From contig JAUXXQ010000038.1 of NCBI GenBank assembly GCA_030684815.1, positions 22,692 to 86,691 of the forward strand: DNA of 64,000 nt, given 5' to 3'. The translations under genes were made by a program, and so were the position numbers. Origin of the DNA: Methylobacter sp. Lineage in GTDB: Bacteria > Pseudomonadota > Gammaproteobacteria > Methylococcales > Methylomonadaceae. A model generated the notes under the pieces. It saw only the letters and a program-made list of their open reading frames with translations. It was not told the origin of the DNA and ran no database searches. Below, piece by piece: positions 43,530 through 53,500 of the stretch (positions within the stretch are counted from its first letter, which is position 1; every line of letters begins with the position of its first letter).

Positions 43530-46500
43530 TTATTGCCTGGCAAGCGTCCGGTTTTTGAACGACAGCCATTGCCAAATCATGCCCGCAAACAAACTCAACA
43601 GCACCGGCAACAAATAAAGCAGGCGCAGCCAATCCGGCTCTGCCGCTTTGGGTTGTTCCTGTTTTTGTAACTGCTGGCCTTGTACCGACACAGTAGCCGC
43701 TTGTTGCGGCGCGGCTTCGCTAGCGGCAGGCGTGGCGTTGGCGCTTATGCCATAGCCTTGCGCCAGTTCGGCGACATACGTTTTAAAGGCTTCGTTGCTG
43801 GTCTGCACATCGTGCTTTTTAGCAATTTCCTGATAAACCTCGACCAATTCGCGTTTGGTTTGTTCGTCGGCTTGCCAGTAATCCTTGCGTATCGCTTCGA
43901 TCATGCGTTCGGTGATTTGCGCCAACGCGGTCGGATTGGATTTCTCGAACCATTCCCGCGTGCCCAGTTTGTATTTGTCCTTGACATAGGTTTCATGGAA
44001 TTCCTGCCATTGGTCGTTTCTGACAATGTTTTTATCCATGGTTTGCCAGCCCCAGAAGTTATTGACCACATCCAGCATTTTCAGCGTGCCGGAGTAACCT
44101 TCCTTCTGCATTTCCTTGACCCAGTTAGGATGGTGGTAAACGGCGCGCAATTCCTTGGCCATGAACTTCTCAGCCGTTTCCAGCTTGGTTTTATTGGGAT
44201 CGCGCATATTGGAAATGTAAAGCTGCGGCGCTTTGCCATCTAGGTGCTGCACGGCCAGGGAAATGCCGCCCAGATACTCGAACGGATGATCCATGTCCAG
44301 CAAACCGCGCAAATTGGAAGAGCGGGAAAAAACCGCCGCGCTGGTGCCTTTTAAATGCGTGGCGTAAGCGTTCAGCTCCTTGCCTTGGCCGTCTTGCAGT
44401 TTTTTGCTCCAGTTAGCGCTATTCGGTCCGTAAGCCCAGGACATCCGCGACAGGTACAGCTTTGCCAGTTTGCCGTCGTCTTTCTCCCATTTGTCGGAGG
44501 CTAGCGTGGCTTTGGGCAATTTGGTGCCGTAATCGCCGCTTTCGGTGCCGAAAATACGCGTCAGCGCAAACTCTTCCGCCTGTTCGGCGCTGACGCCTTG
44601 TTGCAATAATTCGGCTTTAATGCGCCGGGTGTTTCGACGAATAAAATTCAGCTCGTCCGCTTCGTCCAGTTTCGCCACCATCGCAATGGCTTCGTTGAAG
44701 CGTTCCATGACATTAGGAAACTGATCCCGGTACAAGCCGGTCAGCGAAATCACCGTATCGATGCGCGGCCTGCCCAAGTCTTTTTGCGCAATCACTTCCA
44801 TGCCGGTAACCCGGCCGCCTTTATCCCAGACCGGTTTCACGCCCATCGCATACATAATCTGGGCTTCCAGCATGCCCATATGGCGCATGGTTTCGGTGCT
44901 CCATAGGGTAAAGGCGAGCTTTTCGGGAAACTGCCCCGCATGCATCTCCTTGTAATTGACGATTAACTCCTCAATGGCTTTTTTGCCCGCCTCATAGGCC
45001 GCGCGAGTCGGCACGCGTGAAGGATCGAAACCGTACATATTGCGCCCTGTCGGCAACGCGTCCGGGTTGCGGATCGGATCGCCGCCGTAGGAAGGCTCTA
45101 TCCAGCGCGACGAAAAGCCTTTGCCGACGCCTGTGATTTCGTGTTTGGCCTGCAAGTCCACCAAGTACTTACGCCCTAACTCGACTTGGGCGCGCAGTTT
45201 TTCATCGCCGATGCCAGTCAGCGCCTTGTCGGAAAACACCCACTCTTCGACGAACTTGTAAGGCTTGGTTTGTTGCAGTTGCTTGTAATCGCCGCGAAAC
45301 GTGGCTTTGGCATCAATGCCCAGCAGTTCGTAAAGCGGCTGCCCCAACATTTGCATGACGTTATTGATTAAATGGCCGCGTTCGGCATCCTTGCCCAAGG
45401 TATGCAAGCCTAAAGGCTGCATCGCCGAGCCCAGCTCTTCCAGGTAATCTTCTATACCGCGTAAAGAGTCGTCGAATTTGACCGTCAAATCCTCGGGCGT
45501 GATTTTCAAATCCTTGTCGATGTGCATTTTCAGCGCTTGTTCGATAATCGACTTGCGGCTGCTGTCCTTGACAGGGCCTTGATCCAACGCATGATATTCG
45601 CGAATGGTATCGTTGATTTTGACGAAATCGTCCGACAAGCCCGCCGGGGCGAAGGCCGGCGTTTGATAGCTGACGATGACGCCGCGCCCGCGCCGCTTGA
45701 CATGGATCGCTTCGCCGATGTTATCGACAATATAAGGGTAGATAACCGGCACATTGCCGACTAACAGGTTGGGATTGTCGTAAGCCCACAAACCGCGTTC
45801 TTTGCCCGGCGTCCATTCCTGCGAACCGTGGGTGCCGAAATGCAGGATGGCATTGGCGGCGAATTGTTCACGAATCCACAAATAGCCCGCTAAATAAGAA
45901 TGATTAAGCGGGGCTTTGGTGTCATGAAATAATTTTTTCTCGGTTTCATCGTCCGCCATTTCAGCGCGCGCCGGTTGCGGCATCATCACTAGATTGCCCA
46001 GCTTCATGCGCGGAATCACAAAACCGCGCACGCCGTCTTTATCGGCCAGCCATTTGCTGGTTTCGGGTTCGCCAAAATGGCTGACAATGTCTTGCCGAAC
46101 GGAAACCGGCAACGTAGCGAACCATGTTTTGTACGCGGCTAACGGCAAAAAATCCCAATGCGGGGTTTTCATCAACGCCTCTATCTCGCCTTTGCGATAA
46201 CGCGGCCTCAGCATTTGCGCGACCGCATCGATAATTTGCTGTTCGTTGGCTTGGTCAAAGGCGTAACCTTCGGCGCGCAGTTGCTCCAGCAAATATTCGA
46301 TCGAGCGCGGCACGTTCATATTCGACGCGCCCTGGTTTTTTTCGCCCGGCGGATGGTTCCAAAATAACAGCGCGACTTTTTTATCGGCATTGTTCATGGT
46401 TTGCAGTTTGGCAAGATTCATCGCCTTGCCGGTCAGCATCGCCAATTGTTCCGGCATCGTGACCATTTCGCCGCCTTCGTTAGCCGCCAGCACCACAGGG

Positions 46501-47612
46501 TCTTGCATGCCGATGTATTCGGCGTTGGTCAACGTAAACGGCAGGTTGAAGCTGCTAACCCCGGCTAAATCCTTGTAGTAATCGGCGCGGGTTCCGGAAC
46601 GATAGGTGATGATATTAATGACCGGAATGCCCATCGCTTGATGCCAGGCTTTCCTGCCGTCGGGATTATTGCCCAGGAAGGTGTTGACCATCATAACGTT
46701 GGCAATGATTTTGCCGTCCAGGGTCAGCAACGGTTCATCGAGGGTAACGCTTTGCGCGGCTTTAGGGTTCGGAAAGCCGCGATCCGCAACATTAACGGCA
46801 GCCGCTTCCGGGCGGCCGTTGCCGGGCATTGCCGCGGGTTTGCCGCCCGCTTTTTCGGCGTCGCTTCTGCCGACGCGGGTAGAGCGGTAAAACACCAGCG
46901 GCACGCCGCCCGCTTGTTCAATGCCTTGAACAGTTTCGTTCAGCATGCGCAGCTGGCCGTCGGCGATATAACTCGAGGATATTTCCATCGCAATCACCGG
47001 CATTTGTTGCCAGTGTTTTCCCGATTGTTTTTCCCACCACGCCAGATAATCCGGCAGCTTGTCGAAAATTAAATCGGCGAATTGCGGGTGGTAAATGCCG
47101 CCGTTGGGCAGCTTCACCGGTTCGGGGACTTTGCTGACGTCCGCCCCGGTCAGCATCGCATTGAGGTATTGGAACATGCGCTGATGATTAACCGGCGTGC
47201 CGCCCGAATAATAGTCGAACAAGCGCTCACCGACCGAAGGATCGAGATTGACCGGCTTGAGCCGCTCGGGCGGATTCATCACGTTGATGTTCAGCATCGG
47301 CAGGCTACTGCCGCGCAACGCCCCGGCGCTGACGCGCTCGATTTGCGCGATGTCGTCGCTGCGCGGCGCATCGATAATCAGCAGGTTCGCATCCTGTATG
47401 ACCCGTTTAACGCCCGCGTCGCCTTCGCGGTCGACTTGCGTCCAGGCCAGATCAACCCCGGCATTTTTAGCCGCTTGCTCCATTAATTTGAACTTTTGCT
47501 CTAAAACAAACTGGGTCGATAAAATGCCGATTTTGACTTGCGCAGAGACCGAGGGCGCCGAGAGTATCAGCGCCATTAGCCCGGCTAATTGAATCCAATA
47601 GCTTTTTTTCAT
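43530..47612 (-). CDS. Secreted CobN-like chelatase (HmuS-like), membrane anchored
   Basis: A 1360-residue homologue of the large CobN/BchH chelatase subunit, but with an N-terminal signal peptide (WIQLAGLMALILSAPSVSAQ) and a C-terminal membrane helix (LLYLLPVLLSLFAGMIWQWL), so the body lies in the periplasm. Core stretches typical of CobN: LFWNHPPGEKNQGASNMNVP, HFGTHGSQEWTPGKERGLW, NIGEAIHVKRRGRGVIVSYQ, and AQIMYAMGVKPVWDKGGRV. Cytoplasmic CobN inserts Co into corrins. Secreted forms beside TonB receptors resemble HmuS of Bacteroidota haem-uptake operons, proposed to remove the metal. Neighbours (TonB receptor, ExbB/DUF2149, redox genes) agree. No CobS/CobT partners are present. Confidence 0.85.
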   Translation of the reverse strand: MKKSYWIQLAGLMALILSAPSVSAQVKIGILSTQFVLEQKFKLMEQAAKNAGVDLAWTQVDREGDAGVKRVIQDANLLIIDAPRSDDIAQIERVSAGALRGSSLPMLNINVMNPPERLKPVNLDPSVGERLFDYYSGGTPVNHQRMFQYLNAMLTGADVSKVPEPVKLPNGGIYHPQFADLIFDKLPDYLAWWEKQSGKHWQQMPVIAMEISSSYIADGQLRMLNETVQGIEQAGGVPLVFYRSTRVGRSDAEKAGGKPAAMPGNGRPEAAAVNVADRGFPNPKAAQSVTLDEPLLTLDGKIIANVMMVNTFLGNNPDGRKAWHQAMGIPVINIITYRSGTRADYYKDLAGVSSFNLPFTLTNAEYIGMQDPVVLAANEGGEMVTMPEQLAMLTGKAMNLAKLQTMNNADKKVALLFWNHPPGEKNQGASNMNVPRSIEYLLEQLRAEGYAFDQANEQQIIDAVAQMLRPRYRKGEIEALMKTPHWDFLPLAAYKTWFATLPVSVRQDIVSHFGEPETSKWLADKDGVRGFVIPRMKLGNLVMMPQPARAEMADDETEKKLFHDTKAPLNHSYLAGYLWIREQFAANAILHFGTHGSQEWTPGKERGLWAYDNPNLLVGNVPVIYPYIVDNIGEAIHVKRRGRGVIVSYQTPAFAPAGLSDDFVKINDTIREYHALDQGPVKDSSRKSIIEQALKMHIDKDLKITPEDLTVKFDDSLRGIEDYLEELGSAMQPLGLHTLGKDAERGHLINNVMQMLGQPLYELLGIDAKATFRGDYKQLQQTKPYKFVEEWVFSDKALTGIGDEKLRAQVELGRKYLVDLQAKHEITGVGKGFSSRWIEPSYGGDPIRNPDALPTGRNMYGFDPSRVPTRAAYEAGKKAIEELIVNYKEMHAGQFPEKLAFTLWSTETMRHMGMLEAQIMYAMGVKPVWDKGGRVTGMEVIAQKDLGRPRIDTVISLTGLYRDQFPNVMERFNEAIAMVAKLDEADELNFIRRNTRRIKAELLQQGVSAEQAEEFALTRIFGTESGDYGTKLPKATLASDKWEKDDGKLAKLYLSRMSWAYGPNSANWSKKLQDGQGKELNAYATHLKGTSAAVFSRSSNLRGLLDMDHPFEYLGGISLAVQHLDGKAPQLYISNMRDPNKTKLETAEKFMAKELRAVYHHPNWVKEMQKEGYSGTLKMLDVVNNFWGWQTMDKNIVRNDQWQEFHETYVKDKYKLGTREWFEKSNPTALAQITERMIEAIRKDYWQADEQTKRELVEVYQEIAKKHDVQTSNEAFKTYVAELAQGYGISANATPAASEAAPQQAATVSVQGQQLQKQEQPKAAEPDWLRLLYLLPVLLSLFAGMIWQWLSFKNRTLARQ

Positions 47613-47681
47613 AAGTACGATTTTGTATTAATTATTTTTATCAAAATGAAACGTTGTTCCCGATGTAGGCAAAACGGTCTC

Positions 47682-50027
47682 CTAGAATTTGACGGCGACG
47701 CCGCCGTAAACCGTCAACGGTTCTTCAATTGAACTGTAACTCCGGGTAACCGTTGCGCCACGTGCTGCCGACGCAACCCGGGCCGCCCGTTCATCGGTCA
47801 GGTTGATTACATGCAACCACAGTTCGGCAGGGCCGAAATCGTAACTGGTTCTCAGGTTAAACATGGTGGGGCGCTGGTAAGTGCCGCTTCGGTCGAGCGC
47901 GTTATTGCTGTTGGTGTAATAATCGGTCATCGCGTTGACTTCGAATTCGATATTCAACTTATCGATAGGCATGACTGTCATACGGCCGTTAACCATGTGT
48001 TCCGGCGACTGCGCGACGGTATTGCCGCTGTAATTATTGACGCCATCAATAAACTGGACATATTTATTGACCGAATAAGTATGGGCGACTTCGAAGCGCA
48101 GGTATTTGATCGGGCTGTAGCGCAAACTGGTTTCGAGGCCTTGCAGATTGACCTTGTCGGCATTGGCCGAACGGAAAATATCCCGACCGCCCTCCCTGCG
48201 TATAAACTCGTTGGTAATGTAGTTTTTTACATCGGTGTTGTAGTAAGCCACTTCGTAATCGAGCTTATTCTTTATTAATGAACCGCGCAGGCCGACTTCA
48301 AGATTTTCCGCCAGTTCAGGCTGTAAATTGGGATCGGGAATGCTATTGGTAAACAGCAGGCTTGACCCAGGCGGCGCAAAGCCGAATGAATAGTTAAACC
48401 AAAGCCTTTGCTCGTAGGGCAAGTCAAACGTAATGCCCGACTTGGGTGAGAATCGGGCGAAATGGCTGGTGGTATTTTGGCCGTTTAATACGTTATGCGC
48501 ATCGTAGCTAATGTCGTCGTAGCGGGCGCCGCCGGTCAGATGCATCCAAGGTAACGGCGACACTTCCGCTTGCACAAACGGCGATGCCTGGAATTTATCG
48601 ATCTTATAATGCTGGGTGATAGTGTTGCCCGGCGCTAAGGGGTTAATCAAATTAGCGCTGTAACTTTTGCTGCTGTCGTTGCTGTTGACGGTTTCCAGGC
48701 CGCCGATCAGGTAGGAATCCAATAAATCGAAGTGGTGCCGATAGGTGATTTTTCCGTCCATATCCAAATAATCATTGTCGGCCGGGCCGCTAAAACTGGC
48801 GAAATCGAAGCCGGTGTCATTTCGGGCACCGTAAGACGCTTTCAAAAATCCGTCCTTGCCAACCATCCGCTCATAATCAAGATAAAAAGTCAGCGCCTCT
48901 TTATTGGCATAAGACGAATAGCCGGTGGCTTGCTGGGGATTTTCGTTAAACTGTTGTTCGGTTAAGGAATTGCCCTCGGATTTTTCCTCATGTTTATATT
49001 CGCCCCTGAATGTCAGTTTTGAATTGTCATCCAACTGGTAAGTCAATTTTCCGCTGCCGACTTCCCGGCTTTTGCCGGTATTTTTACGCCACGACGGCAC
49101 GTCCCAGATGTTGAAACTTAACCGGGAGCCCAAGTCGTCGAGCTTGCCTACCGCACTACCGCCGCCGCGCAGGCGATTATTGGTATCATTGGCGCCGCCT
49201 TCAATCTAGACGCGGCGTACCGGTTTTTCAGGCGGTTCTTTGGTGATGACGTTGATAACCCCGCCAAACGCATTACTGGGAAAAAGTGCCGACGCCGGGC
49301 CTTTAGTCACTTCGATACGCTGGATTTCATCGGTATCGAAATTCTCGATATCGGAAACTTGCCCTCTCAGGGGGGCGCGGACGGAAATGCCGTCCATTAA
49401 ATTAGCCGTATAACTTCTGCCGCCGTTCTGGAACCTGAGATTACGCGTCATCGACACACCCGGAACACGGTTCAACACTTGATAAGCGTCGGTAAACTTA
49501 ACATTATCCAAATCCTGCTGACTGATGGTATGCAGCGTGACCGGCTCTATTTTGACGAATTCGCTTTTGTAAGTAGGGTCGGATTGCGTATCGGCTAACA
49601 GATCTAATCTGTTGTCAGCTGTGGTTACAGTCATTACAGCCAGTTCTTTTGGAGCATCCGGCTCGTTTGATTTTTGTTTTTTTATCCCGGAACTTGATTC
49701 CGCTTTTTTTTCAGTTTTGGATTTCTTAGGTACGGCTTCGGCTTGGGCATGATTTGTAATCGACAATGCCAGTATTGGAATCATCAAAGCCATCGTCGTC
49801 TTGGTTAAATCATTTTTAGCTTGTTTAATATCGGTCTTGGTTAACACCTCGTCGGGTGTCTGTTGTAATACCGGTTCAATGCATTCATGAATAATCAGGT
49901 CAGCACAGGTATTTTCGATCAATCCGTTATTCAGGAATGCCGGGTTAGCGGTTACCTGAATATCCTCCGCCGAATTAATCCACGTATTTAAAAATACGCG
50001 GTCAAGAACGGTAATATTATGCTCCAT
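47682..50027 (-). pseudogene. TonB-dependent receptor interrupted by amber codon
   Basis: The ATG at 50027 follows GGAG. A TAG at 49208-49206, between VRRV and IEGGANDTNN, interrupts a single reading frame that otherwise runs to 47682. CAG to TAG would explain it. Before the stop lies a full plug domain: FVKIEPVTLHTISQQDLDNV, RVPGVSMTRN, MDGISVRAP and IQRIEVTKGPASALF. After it are ~500 residues of beta-barrel ending in VYGGVAVKF with the usual terminal Phe. A 77-residue leader precedes the hydrophobic secretion signal (MALMIPILALSITNHAQA), which is unusual. It should import a metal-tetrapyrrole or siderophore for the CobN-like protein. It is either a recent pseudogene or needs read-through. 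Confidence 0.85.
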
Positions 50028-50507
50028 TAAAAACTCCACTTTGCTTGTCATGAAACATTGGGGTAAAGCAATCCTTATGCCAACAAAATACCTGCTATTT
50101 AACAATAACTTAACAATTAATCAATAATTGGACTACGTGATATCACCTATTTGCTTTCCTGGAGCAGGGGATATGCCCTATTTTTTTCATGAATTGAAAA
50201 TGACAAATGTCATCTGATACTGACTTGGAATTAAGTTTTTGCTGATCAGCGAAAACAGCGTTTCGGAGCACTCAACTGTGGTTTTTGAGACTGATGACCG
50301 CCTGTATGCCGAATAGGTCCCGTTAATTTACAACTTCAATTAGGTGCTAATGTGTAAGTTCTACTATATTGTTAATGCGTTAGTTTCCTCCAACTCAGGC
50401 GCCAATTAACAATAAGGGCTTGATAGCCTTGCCTGGCAAAGCACCGGTAAAAACCGGAGCGTTCACTTTATCCAGTACACAAAACCGGTTTTTATCAGGA
50501 GTGCATC
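50028..50507. other. Divergent intergenic region, TonB receptor / 1360-residue protein
   Basis: 480 bp, AT-rich, carrying both divergent promoters. A hairpin ACCGGTaaaaACCGG lies at about 50443-50458. I see no cobalamin riboswitch boxes, no clear Fur box and no gene. The ribosome-binding site CAGGAG stands before the ATG at 50508. Confidence 0.5.
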
Positions 50508-53500
50508 ATGAGTCGTATCGTCTGGCTATTTTTAAGTGCTGTATTATTTATCTCATCAACTCAGGCAAAGCCGTTAACGCCGGAACAGGTGCCGGAGCCG
50601 CTCAAGCCTTGGATAGCGTGGGCTTTGCAGGACAGCCCGGAATCTGTCTCATGCCCTTTCATCTACAACAGCTATGAGCAAAAGCGCTGTAGCTGGCCGA
50701 CGCAAACACAGCTGGATTTAACCGGCGCAAAAGGCCTGTTTTCAATGAACTGGACGGTGTACCAGGACAACTGGATCAGTTTGCCGGGTGATAAAACACA
50801 CTGGCCGCTTAATGTTACGGTTAATGACAAGGCCGCGCTGGTGATGGATAAAAACGGCATCCCCTCGATTAAGCTGGCGGCTGGGGCGCAGTACCGCATC
50901 AAAGGCGAGTTTTTGTGGGATGCGGTTCCCGATAACTTAAAAATCCCCGCCGATACCGGGCTGGTTGAGCTGCGCATCAATGGGGCGGCAATCCCGACAC
51001 CTACGCTCAAAAACGGCCAATTGTGGTTAAAAGCCAGCGAAATCGGTGCCAAAAAACCGGAAAATCGCCAAAATAGCCTCGATATTCAGGTATTCAGGCA
51101 CATCACCGATGACGTGCCCGCACAGGTTTTAACCCGGCTGGTGCTGGAAGTTTCGGGCGAACAACGCGAGGTCAAGTTGCCCCGGCCTCTGCTGGACGGC
51201 TTTATCTCGCTCAGTCTGCACAGTCCGTTGCCCGCGCGCCTGGAACCCGACGGACGGCTGTTAATCCAGCTGCGCCCCGGCCACTGGCAGCTTGATATAA
51301 CAGCGCGCAACACTCAGGCGCTAAACTCTCTGCCGCTGCCTGGCGGACAAGATGCACCCTGGCCGGATTCGGAACTCTGGGTGTTCGACGCGCGCCCGCA
51401 GCTGCGCGTAGTTGAAATTGAACATCTCAGCGCAATTGATGCCAGCCTGACCAATTTGCCCGATGAATGGAAACAGCTTCCCGCCTATAAAATCGGCCAA
51501 GGCCAGGCGATGGGCTTTAAAACTATACGTCGCGGCGACCCGGAACCCGAGCCGAATCAACTCAATCTCAGCCGGAAACTATGGCTGGATTTCGACGGCG
51601 AAGGCTATACCGTCAATGACACCATCACCGGCACCATGACGCGCGACTGGCGTTTAAATACCCTGCCGTCAACGCAGCTGGGAAAAGCCAGCCTAAACGG
51701 CAGCAACCAGTTTATTACCCAGGACAAATCCGGCAAGCAAGGCGTCGAAGTGCGCACCGGCACGATAACGCTGGATGCCGACAGCCGTATTGTCGGCGCG
51801 GTCAATTCAACCAGCGCGGTCGGCTGGGAGCAGGATTTTCACAGCGTCCGCGCCGAGCTGAATTTGCCGCCGGGCTGGCGTTTGCTGGCGGCCGGCGGCG
51901 TTGATAATGTGCCGGACAGCTGGATTTCACGCTGGACGCTGCTGGATTTGTTTGTGGTGCTCATTGCCGCGCTGGCTACAGGCCGGCTGTGGAATCCGTA
52001 CTGGGGCGGCCTCGCGCTGCTTACGCTGGTGTTGATCTGGCATGAGCCGGGCGCGCCGCAGTTTGTCTGGCTGAATATTCTGGCGGCAACAGCGCTGATT
52101 AAGGTATTGCCGACCGGCCGCTTGTTAAGGTTCGTCAGCGTGTACCGGACTTTTTTCTGGTTGGTGCTGATCATGACCGCCCTGCCGTTTATGGTGGCGC
52201 AGGTGCGCACCGGGCTTTATCCGCAACTGGAAAAACCCTGGCAAGGCGCGATCATGCCGGCTTCGCCCCAGTATGCCGAGATGGCCGGGGATATGGCTGA
52301 AATTACCGCACCGGCGACTGAAACGATGGTTGGGATGAAAAAACAAACGTTAAGGCGGGTTATGCCCTCGGAGTATTTGGCGGAGTCTTACAATAAAAAA
52401 GACAGCGCCGTCGATTTCGAGCGCGTCGACCCGAAAGCCAAGGTGCAGACCGGCCCCGGTTTGCCGCAATGGCAATGGCACACGGTGCAATTGTCATGGA
52501 ATGGCGCGGTGGATGCAGGGCAACAGCTGCAATTGTGGTATTTGACGCCAACGCTGACGCTAGTGCTCAATTTTGTCCGCGTGCTTTTAATCGCCGTGCT
52601 GGCAGCGCTGATGTTCGGCGCTTTTGCCAAGGTCAAATTCAAGGATTTTCGGACTGCGGCTCCTTTGCTGCTGTGGTGTGTGCTGCTGCCGCTATTGTCG
52701 CTGCCGTCAGCCGATGTTTACGCCGAACTGCCAGACAAAGCCTTGCTTGACGAATTAAGGGCGCGCTTATTGGAAAAACCGCTGCCGCCGGACTGTGTGC
52801 CCAATTGCGCGCAAATCCAAACGATGAAACTGGCCATTTCCGACAAGGAACTGTCTATTGCCCTGCAAATCCACGCGCATCAAGCAGTGGCGGTGCCGTT
52901 GCCCGCCGACTACGAACAATGGTTCCCCAGTCAAATCCGGGTTGACGGCAATACCGCCACCGGGCTTTACCGCGACAACAGCGGCTTGTGGATTAACCTG
53001 GACGCAGGCGAACATCAGGTTGTGTTAAACGGCGCAGCGCCTTTATTGAGTAAGTTCACCCTGCCGTTGCCGCTACAACCGAACTGGGCCGGCGTCCAAA
53101 CTAACGGCTGGCAAGTCATCGGCTTGCAGGAACATGGGCAGGTCGACCAGCAACTGCAATTTAGCCGGACAAACCAGACCGCGCAGCAGCAAAGCCAGGC
53201 AGCGTTGGAACCAGCCGCATTGCCGCCGTTTGTCAGGGTTGAACGGACTTTGCAGCTGGGCTTGGATTGGCGCGTTATTACCCGAATCATCCGGGTTTCA
53301 CCGGCTGATTCGGCAGTGATTTTAGCGGTGCCTTTGTTGCCCGGCGAGTCGGTTATCAGCGCCGGTATTCGGGTTAAAGACGGCAAAGTCGAAGTGAATA
53401 TTCCGGCGCAACAAAGCGTACTGCAATGGGAATCTACACTGGCAAAATCGGAACAAATCGATGTGGTCGCCACTCAAACCGAGCAATGGGTCGAAGTGCT

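Noticed and set aside
43530..47612. CobN-like protein as the cobaltochelatase of cobalamin synthesis
   Set aside because: It has a signal peptide and C-terminal anchor, no CobS/CobT or other cobalamin genes nearby, and a TonB/ExbB context instead.
49206..49208. TAG in the TonB receptor as a pyrrolysine or programmed read-through codon
   Set aside because: No pyl genes or read-through signal in view; a single CAG-to-TAG mutation is the simpler explanation.
50028..50507. Possible cobalamin or cyclic-di-GMP riboswitch before the TonB/CobN cluster or the 1360-residue protein
   Set aside because: No conserved B12-box or GEMM core could be found; only an isolated ACCGG hairpin is present.
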